A stretch of DNA of 64,000 nt from Hippea sp. KM1 (GCF_000526195.1 NZ_JAFP01000001.1:718001-782000); one strand, 5' to 3'; shown: positions 27,624 through 37,876, counted from the first letter of the stretch. Notes: generated by a model not told the origin, from the letters alone. Program-made: numbers and translations.

Positions 27624-28815
27624 TTTTTACCTCTCCTTTTACTATTAAAGAGGAGATTTTCAAAGGTTGGGCTTCCATTATGTCGTCTGGGACATCCTGA
27701 CCGAAGGAGACATACGATACGGGTTTTTTTAGCTTCACCACCAGATTCAACATGCTTCCGGGTGTTTTTGTCTCGTCCACCTTGGTAAATATGAGATCGT
27801 CTATAGGCAGGACGCTGAATCTTTTATAGATATTCAGGCAATCCTCCTCCTTTGTGTTGATGGCCATTACAAGCGATAGGTGAAGCCTGTTTTCGCCTTT
27901 GAATATGCCGAAGATCTCATTAAGCCTTTTGATGTCCTGAGGACTCCTTCCCACCGTGTCCACTAAAACCACATCCATGTCTTTTAACTCACCCAAGGCG
28001 TTTTTGAAGTCCTCCTTTGTGATGCTGACAATGGCCGGTATGTCCATTATCTTTGCATAATTCAGGAGTTGATCAACGGCCCCTATACGGTATGTGTCTG
28101 TGGTTATTATGCCCACCTTCTTATCCTGTTTTAGCTTGTATATGGCGGCTAATTTGGCCAATGTTGTGGTCTTGCCGACGCCTGTTGGTCCAAGCAATAC
28201 GATGTTCTTTTTGGTGGGTTTGCTCTGTTTGAAGAACTGCGATATTACCACCGATAGGTATTCCTTTACATACTCCTCATCGTTGAGCTTTGACTTGTTT
28301 ATGTTTCTGTATAGGCCTATGGCGATCTTGTATGCGTATTTTTTCTTTATGCCTATGTCGCACATGTATGTGAAGTATTTGTTCATGCCCAGTGGTATCT
28401 TTGAGATGTCTATCTCTTCGGTCTTTTTGACATAGTTGATTGCCGTTTTTAAGTCGTTTATGTCGTTTTTTATGTCGCTTACAAGCCTCTCTATGCTCTC
28501 TTTGCCTGCCGATAGTATTAGCTGCTCAAGCTTTTTTATTCTTTCTTCTAATTTTTCCGTCTCATTACTTGTTTTGTTTGTGGATATCTTATTGCCTGTG
28601 TATTTCTCAACCACATTCTTGAATTTCTTGTCTGGCTGCGGGGGTTTGTCGTCTATTGCTGCTGTAACCTCATACACCTCTTTCTTGAAAAACGAGAAGA
28701 ACGAACCCTGCTTGACCTTCTTGTATGAGAGTATTACAGCCTCCTCACCTAAGTCCTCCTTTATCTTCTTTATGGCCTCTGGCATGGTTGGCGCTCTGTA
28801 TGTTTTTACGATCAT
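27616..28815 (-). CDS. flhF: Flagellar biosynthesis SRP-like GTPase FlhF
   Basis: 399 residues: N-terminal B domain (KTYRAPTMPEAIKKIKEDLGEEAVILS), N domain, and C-terminal G domain with G1 LLGPTGVGKTTTLAKLA near 207, DTYRIGAVDQL near 242 and DTVGRSPQD near 286, which is DTAGR-like with Val. It positions the flagellum pole and basal body with FlhG. Overlaps flhA by four bases (ATGA). Confidence 0.93.
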   Translation of the reverse strand: MIVKTYRAPTMPEAIKKIKEDLGEEAVILSYKKVKQGSFFSFFKKEVYEVTAAIDDKPPQPDKKFKNVVEKYTGNKISTNKTSNETEKLEERIKKLEQLILSAGKESIERLVSDIKNDINDLKTAINYVKKTEEIDISKIPLGMNKYFTYMCDIGIKKKYAYKIAIGLYRNINKSKLNDEEYVKEYLSVVISQFFKQSKPTKKNIVLLGPTGVGKTTTLAKLAAIYKLKQDKKVGIITTDTYRIGAVDQLLNYAKIMDIPAIVSITKEDFKNALGELKDMDVVLVDTVGRSPQDIKRLNEIFGIFKGENRLHLSLVMAINTKEEDCLNIYKRFSVLPIDDLIFTKVDETKTPGSMLNLVVKLKKPVSYVSFGQDVPDDIMEAQPLKISSLIVKGEVKNG

Positions 28816-30884
28816 AGCTCTATACTACCTATGCTTTTTATCTGAACCCCCTCGGCTATTTCAGCATAAGAGATTACAGGCACCTTGGGGAAGAACCTCT
28901 CAATGAATCCCCTAAAGTATCTTCTTATCTTTGGAGATGTCAAGATAATTGGCTCTATTCCGTTTTCTATGGCATTGCTGATGGCTTCCTGCACCTTTTC
29001 AAGGAGCTTTTCCGATATATTGGGCGGCAGATCCAGGTATGTCATGCCTCCCTGCTCCTTTAGGTTTGCATTGAGTATGCCATCGACATTGTTGCCCAGT
29101 GTTATTACATGAATGGTGTTGTTTTCGTCTTTGTATTTGTTTGTTATGTGTTTGGCCAATGCTGCCCTTACATATTCGGTTAAAATGTCTGGGTCTTTTG
29201 TGTATGAGCCGTAATCGGACAGGGTTTCTGCAATGGTTATCATATCCCTTACGGGTATCCCCTCGCTTAAAAGGTTTTTCAGTATCTTGTGTATTACGCC
29301 TAATGAGAGCTGGTTGTTTAGCTCCTCTATGATCTTTGGGTAATCGCCCTTTATGGAATCCAACAGTTTGCTTGCATCCTGCCTTGTAAAGATCTCCGAG
29401 ATGTGGGTTTTTATCAGCTCTGTAAGGTGGGTTATGATTACCGTTATCGGGTCAACCACCGTATAGCCCTTAACTATGGCGTTGCTTTTGTCTTTTGCGT
29501 CAATCCAGATGGCATCCAGGCCGAATGCCGGCTCCTTTGTTGGTATGCCCTCTATGTCCTTACCGCCCCCTGGTTTCATAGCCAAAAACTTATCCGGATA
29601 GACGGTGTATCTTGCCACCTCAACGCCCTTTATCAAGAATACATATTCATTCCTGTCTAAGTTTAAATCGTCCCTGATCCTGATAGAGGGTATTATAACG
29701 CCTAATTCTGTGGCTATCTGCTTTCTCATTAGCTTTATGCGCTTTATAAGCCCTCCGCCGTTTTTCTCCTCAACAAAACTTATCAGGCCGTATCCGATTT
29801 TAAGCTCCAATAGATCAACCTTTATGGCTTCCTCTATGTCCTCTATGGTTATCTCCTCTTGTGGCTCTTCTGCTGCCTCCTCCTCAAGCTGCTTTTCCTC
29901 CTCCTCTTTCTTCTTGCTTGATGAGATGGAGTATGCTATGGCCGCAAGTATGGCCGCAAGCAGGATTAAATGGAGTGTCGGCATGCCAGGCACAAACGAC
30001 ATAATAACCAAAACAACAGAGGCTATATAGAGCGTCTGGTATTGGTTTATCAGTTGGTTTACGATATTTGTTGAAAGGTTGGCCTCCTCTGAGCTTCTTG
30101 TGATTATGATACCTGCTGCCGTTGATACGGTTAAGGCGGGAAGCTGGCTTACAAGGCCATCGCCGATGGTTAAAACGGTGTATCTGCTTGCTGCGGCCGA
30201 TAGGCTCATGTGGTGTTGCAAAACACCTATGATGATGCCGCCGATTATGTTGATTGCCGTAATTAGAAGGCCTGCGATGGCGTCTCCACGAACGAACTTA
30301 CTGGCACCGTCCATAGCTCCATAGAAATCGGCCTGCTTTGAAATCTCTTCCCTTCTCCGTCTTGCCTCTTTCTCGTCTATCAGTCCTGCATTGAGATCTG
30401 CATCTATACTCATCTGTTTACCCGGCATTGCATCGAGTGTGAACCTTGCTGCGACCTCGGCAACCCTGCCAGCACCCTTGGTGATGACAACGAAGTTTAT
30501 AATTACCAGTATTATGAATACGATCAAGCCCACGACATAGTTTCCACCGACAACGAAGTATCCAAATGTCTCTATCATTTTACCGGCAGCCTCTGGCGAT
30601 TGACTCCCGTGCAAAAGTATTGCCCGTGTGGTTGCCACATTCAAGGAGAGCCTAAACAGGGTGATGGCAAGCAGAATAGATGGAAATGTTGAAAAGTCTA
30701 AAGGCCTTGGAACATACACGCTTATGAAGAATATAAGAAGCGCCAAGGCAAAAGATGTGGAAACAAGGAAGTCTATTATAAAACCCGGCAGGGGTATGAC
30801 CAAAACGGCAAATATGATGATGACGGTTAGAACTACACTGAAGTCGCTAAGCTTTATGCCCCTTAAATTCAACTCCTTCTCCAT
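28812..30884 (-). CDS. flhA: Flagellar type III export apparatus protein FlhA
   Basis: 690 residues. N-terminal half with about eight membrane helices and the FHIPEP-type loop (RVAEVAARFTLDAMPGKQMSIDADLNAGLIDEKEARRRREEI); C-terminal cytoplasmic half includes FGLDAIWID and VDPITVIITHLTELI, forming the export-gate ring. An acidic linker with runs of Glu (EEEEKQLEEEAAEEPQEE) sits near residue 335. It heads flhA-flhF-flhG-ccdA. Confidence 0.96.
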   Translation of the reverse strand: MEKELNLRGIKLSDFSVVLTVIIIFAVLVIPLPGFIIDFLVSTSFALALLIFFISVYVPRPLDFSTFPSILLAITLFRLSLNVATTRAILLHGSQSPEAAGKMIETFGYFVVGGNYVVGLIVFIILVIINFVVITKGAGRVAEVAARFTLDAMPGKQMSIDADLNAGLIDEKEARRRREEISKQADFYGAMDGASKFVRGDAIAGLLITAINIIGGIIIGVLQHHMSLSAAASRYTVLTIGDGLVSQLPALTVSTAAGIIITRSSEEANLSTNIVNQLINQYQTLYIASVVLVIMSFVPGMPTLHLILLAAILAAIAYSISSSKKKEEEEKQLEEEAAEEPQEEITIEDIEEAIKVDLLELKIGYGLISFVEEKNGGGLIKRIKLMRKQIATELGVIIPSIRIRDDLNLDRNEYVFLIKGVEVARYTVYPDKFLAMKPGGGKDIEGIPTKEPAFGLDAIWIDAKDKSNAIVKGYTVVDPITVIITHLTELIKTHISEIFTRQDASKLLDSIKGDYPKIIEELNNQLSLGVIHKILKNLLSEGIPVRDMITIAETLSDYGSYTKDPDILTEYVRAALAKHITNKYKDENNTIHVITLGNNVDGILNANLKEQGGMTYLDLPPNISEKLLEKVQEAISNAIENGIEPIILTSPKIRRYFRGFIERFFPKVPVISYAEIAEGVQIKSIGSIEL

Positions 30885-30893
30885 ATCCTATCC

Positions 30894-30923
30894 ATTATAA
30901 CTAACTTAGATAGTTTTTTCCAA
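30894..30923 (-). promoter_or_regulatory. Candidate promoter of flhA
   Basis: Minus-strand TTGGAA (30923-30918), 18-bp spacer, TATAAT (30899-30894). The -10 box ends only nine bases before the flhA ATG, leaving little or no leader. Confidence 0.5.
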
Positions 30924-30931
30924 TACCTATT

Positions 30932-32233
30932 TTAGTTTAGCTTGCACTGCTTTTGGGATGTATAGGCGTTTAGTCCGTATGAGAAGACATAGCTGGCTAT
31001 AACGGAGGCGGTTAGTGGTATGATGAGGTCTGTCTGGCTGATCTCCAAAACCAATACAATGGCCGCCAGGGGTGTTTTTGCCGTTGCTGCAAGGAACGCT
31101 GCCATACCGCTTAAGGTAAAAAGGACGGCGTTTTCTGAAAACATACCCCCCACTATGTTGCCAAGGATTGCCCCCATCAACAGACTTGGCAGTATCAGAC
31201 CGCCCGATATGCCAAAGCCGATGGTTAGGGGTATGATGATAAGAAGGAGCAATAGGTATTTGATAGCGTCGAAGGGTGGCATCTGGATGGTGGCTATATT
31301 TGTCAGGGCCTGATAGTTTACGCTGGCATTCAACAGGTTTAAATAGTCGTTGCTCAGTAGGCTTATAAGAAACGGCATTGCCAGCACAACCCCAACAATT
31401 GGCCTTGCAATAGGGTTTATGGTTAGCGATATGCACCTTGCAAAGTGGAATGATGTTAAGAATATGTATATCAGAAGGGCTGTTGCTATACCAAGAAGCA
31501 TCAGAAGCGGTATGCTGTGTATAGACCATGGTATGTTCTGCGTGGGTATGTCCATAAGGCTGTGTTTACCCCTCAGAAACGAAAAGACTATATAGCTGAA
31601 CACCGATGCGATTAATACCTGCGGGAATGAGTCGTATTCCATATCCGATATGTATGAGATCTCCAATGCGAAGATAGCACCGCCTAACGGGGCCTTCAGA
31701 AGGGCCGAGGTAAAGGCAGCAGCGCCAATCAGGGCTATCTTCCTTTTGTCTGTTTTGTTAAGCCTTAAGGTTTTGGATAGATAGAGCGATATGGATGAAC
31801 CCATAAAGAACGACGGGCCCTCCCTTCCTGCTGTAAAGACCCCCGAAAGTGCCAATACGCTGATTGTAAACTTCTTGATTAGAGCCCTTGCAGGCTGGGG
31901 TTTTTCCATGTTGTTTAAGACATAGTTTATGCCCGGGCCTGCTATGGATGGGTCTTTTCTTATAAATAGGCCGGTTATTGCTGCAACAAATAGGCTAAAG
32001 AGTATTATATAAGGCGTTCTGTTTGGCAGGTGTGCGTTGACCTGAACAACCAGATAATCAAAAACGCTTGCTATAACGCCTATAATAATACCACATATCG
32101 CAGAAAATGGAATCCACTTGAGTGCATAGGTTGCTATCTCGACCCAGTTGAAGTGTGTGCATTTTATCGCCTGTTTGCAGTTTTTAAGCGTGTTTTTTAG
32201 ACTTGTTGGAAACATATGTTTTAACCAGCACAT
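30932..32233 (-). CDS. ClC-family chloride channel / transporter
   Basis: 433 residues, about ten membrane helices. GREGPSFFMGSSISL near 140 carries the gating glutamate and GSGIP-equivalent region precedes it; ALLKAPLGGAIFALEISY near 178 and GFGISGGLILPSLLMGAILG near 350 are ClC signatures. Bacterial ClC proteins exchange chloride or fluoride for protons. The start is uncertain between 32233 and 32215; either way it overlaps the upstream AI-2E-family gene by 30-50 bases. Confidence 0.9.
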   Translation of the reverse strand: MCWLKHMFPTSLKNTLKNCKQAIKCTHFNWVEIATYALKWIPFSAICGIIIGVIASVFDYLVVQVNAHLPNRTPYIILFSLFVAAITGLFIRKDPSIAGPGINYVLNNMEKPQPARALIKKFTISVLALSGVFTAGREGPSFFMGSSISLYLSKTLRLNKTDKRKIALIGAAAFTSALLKAPLGGAIFALEISYISDMEYDSFPQVLIASVFSYIVFSFLRGKHSLMDIPTQNIPWSIHSIPLLMLLGIATALLIYIFLTSFHFARCISLTINPIARPIVGVVLAMPFLISLLSNDYLNLLNASVNYQALTNIATIQMPPFDAIKYLLLLLIIIPLTIGFGISGGLILPSLLMGAILGNIVGGMFSENAVLFTLSGMAAFLAATAKTPLAAIVLVLEISQTDLIIPLTASVIASYVFSYGLNAYTSQKQCKLN

Positions 32234-33200
32234 CGCCCACCGATATAATCACAGGGCCCAATATTATACCGATGGGGCCAAATACGATTATGGAGCCGAG
32301 TATGCCGAAGAATAGAATCATCGAGTGGATGTTGATCTTGCTGCTGATGATGATGGGCCTTATGTAGTTGTCCACTGTGCCTATGGCTAAGCTCCCCCAC
32401 ACAAAGATGAATATGCCCTTGAAATATAGCCCGTTGATGAGAAGGTAAATCGATACGGGCACCCATATGATCGCTGTGCCGACAAGCGGTACAAAGGAGA
32501 ACATGGCAATCAAAAACATCCACAGAAAAAATGCATTCAGGCCAACTATTAAAAAGCCGATAGCGCCAATGACGCCCTGAATGAATGCTGTTAATACGCC
32601 GCCCAAAACCGTGGCGTTTATGCTATCCCTTATGGATTTTAGGATCTTATAAAAGCTCTCCTTATCGTCTATCATGGATGATATGTATCTTAAGAAGTCC
32701 TCAGAATCCCTGATGAGATAGAAGGCTATTATGAATGAAAACAGAAACTCTGCCACGATCGTGTAGGTCTGGGAGAATATTGCGCCCACATTCTTTGTTA
32801 TTATTATGCCTGTGTTCTTCAATAGGCTGAATATGGCATCGTCCAATTTGTCTATATAGGGTGCAAAGACCTTGAGCTTTGAGAATGTCTGGAGCTTTGC
32901 GATGATGGTGTTGAATGAGCCCTTTATGTTTTCTATGTTGCCTATGAACTTTTCCGATTCGTCCACCATGATGTATATACCCAGTGTTATGGGTAGGGCT
33001 ATAATTATCAAAACGACGATTATGGTAAGAAGCGATGCTAAGTTTTTGCTTTTGAGCCTTTGTTTGAACCTCTCAAATAGCGGATAGAAGACGATTGCTA
33101 TGGTTATGCCCCAGACAAACGCCTTCCAGAACGGAAGCATTATGGCAAAGAACGCTATGGCCACTATTATCAAAAAGAAGCCTATAAACGCAGATCTCAT
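32184..33200 (-). CDS. AI-2E family (TqsA/YdiK-like) membrane transporter
   Basis: 338 residues with eight predicted helices. The conserved C-terminal block (FVPLVGTAIIWVPVSIYLLINGLYFKGIFIFVWG and VDNYIRPIIISSKINIHSMILFFGILGSIIVFGPIGIILGP) is diagnostic for the family. Members are efflux or Na+/H+ exchange proteins; the substrate is unknown. It overlaps the deacetylase gene upstream by four bases. Confidence 0.9.
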   Translation of the reverse strand: MRSAFIGFFLIIVAIAFFAIMLPFWKAFVWGITIAIVFYPLFERFKQRLKSKNLASLLTIIVVLIIIALPITLGIYIMVDESEKFIGNIENIKGSFNTIIAKLQTFSKLKVFAPYIDKLDDAIFSLLKNTGIIITKNVGAIFSQTYTIVAEFLFSFIIAFYLIRDSEDFLRYISSMIDDKESFYKILKSIRDSINATVLGGVLTAFIQGVIGAIGFLIVGLNAFFLWMFLIAMFSFVPLVGTAIIWVPVSIYLLINGLYFKGIFIFVWGSLAIGTVDNYIRPIIISSKINIHSMILFFGILGSIIVFGPIGIILGPVIISVGDVLVKTYVSNKSKKHA

Positions 33201-34243
33201 ACTAAATGATACACCTTAGAATAGATTTTTGCTATCGTTGGGTTTGAGTATATCCTTAACCTCTTTCTAAGCCAGGCGGGGTTCTTTCTGACCTCCACCC
33301 TGGGCAATAGATAGGGATAGGTGTTTTTCTCCACAAGACCGACATTTAGGGTGAGGGCGGCCTTATAGCCGGCCTTTTGCAGGTGGTATATGACATCCTC
33401 GTCGTAATGTCCCCAGGGATAGCAGAAGAAATCTATCTTGCGGTTTAATCTTTCCTCTATTATTCTCTTTGATTGGTAAATCTCACGCTCTATGCGCTCC
33501 TCTTTCTCCTTCTGTGTGTCAAAAAGCACCTTAAGGCCGTTTTTTCTTATAAATGTCCTGGCCTTTTTCCTTAAAACGGATAGGGCGTCCTTCCTTTTGA
33601 AGAACAGAACGCCCCCTTCGTTTTTTACAAACTCGGCAAGGTAATCCCTTAATCTTGGATCATCCCTCATGCAGAGGGTGGTGCATTCCCATTTTTTGTG
33701 ATAAATGGGCAGCCCCAGCCTCCTGTCGTTGGTTAGCTCTAAAAACCAATCGTATGAATTGTCCTTGTTGAATGTGTGTATCTTTGGACAGCAAAAACAC
33801 GCCCTGTGGTTTAGGGAGTGGCTGCCCACCTCAAATACTCCGCTGTCGAGCATCAAGACAAGCTCGCTCCAACTTACATAGGTTGATCTCTCTATTAGCT
33901 CCTTAGCCTTGTTGGCTATGTTCATGCCTGCAAGCTCCTCATAGGTGGCCCTCTTTATGCCGTCTGAGACCTTGTTTGCTATGATGAATATGGTTGCAAA
34001 AAATCCGTGTTTTTTGAGTATCGGGTATGCATAGATGTAATTGTCTGCATATCCATCATCGAATGTTATGTGAACGGTCTTGTTGGGCAGCGGTTTGTTG
34101 TTTTCTATATAGCTGTAAATCTCACTCAACCTTATGGGTTTGAAGCCGTTTTCCTTAAGTGTTATAAGGTTTTTTTCGAATGTATCCGGGTCTATCCTTT
34201 TGCCGTAGTCTATGTTGTGATAGCACAAAATCAGGCTTCCCAT
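33197..34243 (-). CDS. Polysaccharide deacetylase (NodB homology) family protein
   Basis: 348 residues. TFDDGYADNYIYAYPILKKHGFFATIFI near 60 holds the catalytic and metal Asp pair, EVGSHSLNHRACF near 138 the two metal His residues, and the YPWGHYDEDVI motif near 272 is the family's arginine/Trp barrel segment. An insertion of about 110 residues between the second and last motif is longer than usual. No signal peptide is seen, suggesting a cytoplasmic or loosely membrane-associated enzyme acting on a lipid-linked or polysaccharide substrate. Confidence 0.9.
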   Translation of the reverse strand: MGSLILCYHNIDYGKRIDPDTFEKNLITLKENGFKPIRLSEIYSYIENNKPLPNKTVHITFDDGYADNYIYAYPILKKHGFFATIFIIANKVSDGIKRATYEELAGMNIANKAKELIERSTYVSWSELVLMLDSGVFEVGSHSLNHRACFCCPKIHTFNKDNSYDWFLELTNDRRLGLPIYHKKWECTTLCMRDDPRLRDYLAEFVKNEGGVLFFKRKDALSVLRKKARTFIRKNGLKVLFDTQKEKEERIEREIYQSKRIIEERLNRKIDFFCYPWGHYDEDVIYHLQKAGYKAALTLNVGLVEKNTYPYLLPRVEVRKNPAWLRKRLRIYSNPTIAKIYSKVYHLV

Positions 34244-35038
34244 TTAGTCGTTATCCCCATCAAGCAGCCTTCCCAGTCCGCCTAAGATCGAGCCTTCGCC
34301 CTTTTGTGAACCACCTGCTGTCGGTGCGTTTTCTATTATCCTGTCTGCCAGCCTTGAGAACGGCAAGCTCTGCAGGTATACGGTGCCGTGGCCTTGAAGC
34401 GTTGCCAAGAACAACCCTTCGCCCCCAAAGAACATCGATTTTAGCCCCTTTACCATCTCTATTGAATAGTCGATCGATTCGTCAAACGCCACGATGCAAC
34501 CTGTATCAACCCTTAGCCTCTCTCCGTTTAGCTGTTTCTTTATAACCGTTCCTCCTGCATGGATGAATACCATGCCATCACCGGATAACCTTTCCAAAAT
34601 AAACCCCTCTCCGCCAAACAGGCCTGTTCCGAAGCGTTTTGTAAAGGCTATATCTATGCTTGTGCCGTATGCTGCACATAGAAATGCATCTTTTTGACAA
34701 ATAAGATCCCCTTGGAGTTTGCTCATGTCAACGGGGATTATCTTTCCCGGATATGGAGCCGAAAATGCAACCCTGCGCTTTTGCGTATCCCTGTTTGTGA
34801 AGTGCGTAATGAAGAGGGATTCCTGTGCTAACATCCTTTTTCCGGCCTTGAATAGCTTGCCCAAAAGGCCGCTGTCTGCATCCGAGCCGTCTCCCAACTT
34901 TGCCTCGAAGGTTATGCCGTCTTCCATATAGTTCATTGCGCCTGCTTCTGCAATTACCGTCTCGTTCGGGTCTAATTCAACCTCGACTATCTGCATATCA
35001 TCGCCGTAGATCTGATAGTCAACCTCATGGCACCTCAT
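34244..35038 (-). CDS. TIGR00266/AIM24 family protein
   Basis: 264 residues of beta-rich sequence: [29 protein letters not shown] near 25, then [25 protein letters not shown] and [31 protein letters not shown], the double repeat typical of AIM24-like proteins. Function unknown. The ATG at 35038 follows AAAAGGAGG. It abuts the deacetylase stop. Divergent from the tat genes. Confidence 0.88.
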   Translation of the reverse strand: MRCHEVDYQIYGDDMQIVEVELDPNETVIAEAGAMNYMEDGITFEAKLGDGSDADSGLLGKLFKAGKRMLAQESLFITHFTNRDTQKRRVAFSAPYPGKIIPVDMSKLQGDLICQKDAFLCAAYGTSIDIAFTKRFGTGLFGGEGFILERLSGDGMVFIHAGGTVIKKQLNGERLRVDTGCIVAFDESIDYSIEMVKGLKSMFFGGEGLFLATLQGHGTVYLQSLPFSRLADRIIENAPTAGGSQKGEGSILGGLGRLLDGDND

Positions 35039-35122
35039 AAACACCTCCTTTTTGAAAAAGGTTATTATTTTTTGACAAAGAGGTCAACTTTTAATAGGCT
35101 TTTTAGCGTTTGGGAGGTTGAC

Positions 35123-35374
35123 TTGATCGGAACACCGGAGCTTATAGTAATTGCCGTTATTGCGCTGTTTATAGTGGGCCCAAAGAGATTGCCAGAGATC
35201 CTAAGGGGTGTGGCTTACCTGTATAAGAGCATATCCAAGGCGATGGATGAGCTAAAGAGGGAGCTTGAGGAGGATTTGGAGGAGATTGAAGAGGTTAATC
35301 CGAAAAAGCAGATAGAGAAGAAGTGGGAAGAGTTTTTGAAGGATGGGCAAGAGGATAAGAAAAGATCCAAATAA
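35123..35374 (+). CDS. tatA: Twin-arginine translocase subunit TatA/TatB
   Basis: 83 residues from a TTG start preceded by GGGAGG (35112-35117). One membrane helix (ELIVIAVIALFIV), the GPKRLPEI hinge and a charged amphipathic helix identify the TatA/B family; the length fits either, so the TatA assignment is tentative. A possible promoter (TTGACA at 35072-35077 with a weak -10) lies upstream. tatC follows directly. Confidence 0.88.
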   Translation: MIGTPELIVIAVIALFIVGPKRLPEILRGVAYLYKSISKAMDELKRELEEDLEEIEEVNPKKQIEKKWEEFLKDGQEDKKRSK

Positions 35375-35375
35375 C

Positions 35376-36086
35376 ATGACGATCCTTGAGCATATCGAGG
35401 AGTTAAGAGTAAGGCTATTGTGGATTATAGGTGGAATTTTAGTGGCTATGGCGGGGACGCTGTCCTATTCGGAGAGGGTTATAGAGATAGCTGTGAAGCC
35501 CCTAAAGGAGGCCCTACCAGAGGGCAGTAAGATCATTTTTACAGGCGTCACCGAGGCTTTTTGGGTAAGGATAGAGGCTGCCCTGGCTGCTGCGATAGTC
35601 ATCAGTATTCCTTTCACCTTCTATCAGATATGGTTGTTTGTCAAACCGGGTTTAAAGGAGAACGAGAAGCGTTTTGCCATACCATTTGTTGTTGTGTTTA
35701 GCATCCTCTTCATAGGCGGTGTTTTGTTTGCCTATTATGTGGTTTTGCCACTTGGTTTTAAGTTTCTGCTTAAATACGGCGGCAAGGATCTGTCTGCCAT
35801 GCCCAGCATAAAGCAGTATATGTCTTTGTTTTTGAAGATGGTTACATCGTTTGGCCTTGTCTTTGAATTGCCTATTATATCGTTTATTTTAGCCCGCATG
35901 GGCATCATAAACGGCAGGGATCTGCTAAAGCGATTTGACTATGCATTGCTTGTTATATTTTTTGTTGCGGCTATCCTGACGCCCCCCGATGTGTTTACCC
36001 AATTTTTGATGGCTGCACCTTTGACACTGCTCTATGTTTTGAGTATTATCATAGCGTATGTATTTTCAACAAAAGATAGTTCTTGA
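35376..36086 (+). CDS. tatC: Sec-independent protein translocase subunit TatC
   Basis: 236 residues, six membrane helices. MTILEHIEELRVRLLW at the start, FYQIWLFVKPGLKENEKRF near 95 and FGLVFELPIISFILARMGII near 160 are TatC signatures, including the conserved Glu of the signal-peptide site. The start may instead be an upstream ATG at 35343 that overlaps tatA. The pair would export folded cofactor proteins. Confidence 0.94.
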   Translation: MTILEHIEELRVRLLWIIGGILVAMAGTLSYSERVIEIAVKPLKEALPEGSKIIFTGVTEAFWVRIEAALAAAIVISIPFTFYQIWLFVKPGLKENEKRFAIPFVVVFSILFIGGVLFAYYVVLPLGFKFLLKYGGKDLSAMPSIKQYMSLFLKMVTSFGLVFELPIISFILARMGIINGRDLLKRFDYALLVIFFVAAILTPPDVFTQFLMAAPLTLLYVLSIIIAYVFSTKDSS

Positions 36087-36825
36087 TTTAATAGCCTTTC
36101 TGTTTGGCTTGATTATAGGCAGTTTTTTGAATGTTTGTATATACAGGATGCCTTTGGGCAAATCCATCGTCTGGCCTGCCTCGTTTTGCCCAAACTGCAA
36201 GCACAGGATCAGATGGTTTGATAATATCCCGATTGTAAGCTATATACTTTTGAAGGGGAGATGCAGGTATTGCGGCGAAAGGATATCCTTGATATACCCA
36301 ACCGTTGAGCTGTTGAGCGGGGTTTTGAGCCTTCTTTTGGTGGATAGATTTGGCCTTTCTGTGGATACGGTTTTTCTTGCCGTGTTGGTTTACGGTTTGA
36401 TTGTGGCAAGCTTTGTCGATTTTAAGCACATGATAATACCCGATACGATAAGCTTGGGCTTAATACCAATAGGGCTTGTCTATGGCTATATCAAAGGGGA
36501 GTTTCTGTTTTCACTCTATGGAGCTATAGCGGGTTTTGTAATCCTGTATGCTGTGGCTTTCTTGGGCAGGATTGCATTCAAGAAGGAGGCGATGGGCGGT
36601 GGTGATATAAAGCTTCTATCTGCCATAGGCTCTTTTGTTGGCGTTAAGGGGGTGTTGTTTAGTCTGTTTTCTGCATCCTTCTTCGGCAGTGTTGTCGGTT
36701 TGGGTTTGATTGCTTTGAAGAGGCGCTCTTATGCTGACAAACTCCCATTTGGGCCCTATCTGTCCTTAGGCGCTATAGTCTTTATCTTTGTGGGTAATCA
36801 GATCATTCATTACATTTACGGGTAA
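36058..36825 (+). CDS. pilD: Prepilin peptidase / N-methyltransferase (A24)
   Basis: 255 residues. IIGSFLNVCIYRMP, then two cysteine pairs (CPNCKHRIRW and CRYCGE) of the cytoplasmic zinc-binding loop, and the aspartyl-protease residues in VDFKHMIIPD near 120 and GGGDIKLLSAIG near 180. It cleaves and methylates type IV pilins and pseudopilins. It overlaps tatC by 29 bases. No pilin gene lies nearby. Confidence 0.94.
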   Translation: MYFQQKIVLDLIAFLFGLIIGSFLNVCIYRMPLGKSIVWPASFCPNCKHRIRWFDNIPIVSYILLKGRCRYCGERISLIYPTVELLSGVLSLLLVDRFGLSVDTVFLAVLVYGLIVASFVDFKHMIIPDTISLGLIPIGLVYGYIKGEFLFSLYGAIAGFVILYAVAFLGRIAFKKEAMGGGDIKLLSAIGSFVGVKGVLFSLFSASFFGSVVGLGLIALKRRSYADKLPFGPYLSLGAIVFIFVGNQIIHYIYG

Positions 36826-36829
36826 TGGC

Positions 36830-37876
36830 ATGTTTAAAAAGATAGATGTTTACATATTCAAGGGTTTGATTACATCGTTTGTTATCTCTTTCTTTGTTAT
36901 AACCATAGTTATGCTCATAGGCGATTTGATAAAGCTTTACGATCTGTTGTTCGGCAAGGGTTCAAGCTTGATGGTGTTGATTAAGGTTTTGGGCTATACG
37001 GTCGTTTTTCTTTTGGTCTTTATCGTGCCTATGGCGCTTACCGTGGCGATCAATTATGTCTATTCTGAGCTTTCCAATAACTCTGAGATAACCGCTATGC
37101 GCAGTTGCGGTATCTCACTGTTTAGGGTCTATCTGCCGGCGTTTATTTTTAGCCTGATTGTCTTTGTCTTGTTGTTCTATTCTACTGCTTTCCTTGCACC
37201 CCAGGCTAAGCTTTCCTATAGGGTTGAGCTTGCAAAGACCTTTAGAAACAAGGTCTATGCGGCGCTAAAGCCCAAGATGTTCTATGATAAGATAGGTGGT
37301 GTGTTGTGGATAGAGAACATATCACCCGACAAAAAACACCTCGCAAATGTCTTCTTTGCCCAGAAGGATAAGGTGTTTTTGGCAAAGAAGGGGCAGTTTA
37401 AGGACATACCCTCAGGCATACTTGCCGAGTTTAATTCTGTGAATATGTATAGTTCAACAAAGGATGGTTGGGAATACGGCAGGTTCAACAAATACGAGGT
37501 GGCGTTTTTGACCGGAAAGGGTTATTTTAAACCCGACAAGAACGATACGCGGTTTATGGATTTTAGGCAATTGTTTAAGTATTATCTAAAATCCCACGAT
37601 AAGGAGGCGCTTTACAGGATAAACAAGACCATCTCCATGTCTGTTAGCGTATTTGTTTTGTCCCTTATAGCCTTTAGCTTTGGTATAACATTCTCTCGAA
37701 GTGGCAAAAGCGCCGGTATCGTTGCAAGCCTTTTTCTCTTTTTTATGTTCTATGTTGTTTTGATGCTGGGTGAGTCTTTGTGTGAGACGACATCCAATCC
37801 TTATTTTATCTATTTGCCCAATGTGGTCATGTTCGCCTTCGGAGCGTATATCTTCTATAAAAAGGTAAAAATGTAA
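36830..37876 (+). CDS. lptG: LPS export permease LptG/LptF (YjgP/YjgQ family)
   Basis: 348 residues: three N-terminal membrane helices, a periplasmic beta-jellyroll (~120-255), three C-terminal helices. YIFKGLITSFVISFFVITIVMLIGDL and VAINYVYSELSNNSEITAMRSCGISLFRVYLP are typical. F versus G cannot be settled by eye. ATG 36830 is supported by family N-terminus; the frame extends into pilD. It overlaps the convergent lnt gene by 50 bases. Confidence 0.88.
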   Translation: MFKKIDVYIFKGLITSFVISFFVITIVMLIGDLIKLYDLLFGKGSSLMVLIKVLGYTVVFLLVFIVPMALTVAINYVYSELSNNSEITAMRSCGISLFRVYLPAFIFSLIVFVLLFYSTAFLAPQAKLSYRVELAKTFRNKVYAALKPKMFYDKIGGVLWIENISPDKKHLANVFFAQKDKVFLAKKGQFKDIPSGILAEFNSVNMYSSTKDGWEYGRFNKYEVAFLTGKGYFKPDKNDTRFMDFRQLFKYYLKSHDKEALYRINKTISMSVSVFVLSLIAFSFGITFSRSGKSAGIVASLFLFFMFYVVLMLGESLCETTSNPYFIYLPNVVMFAFGAYIFYKKVKM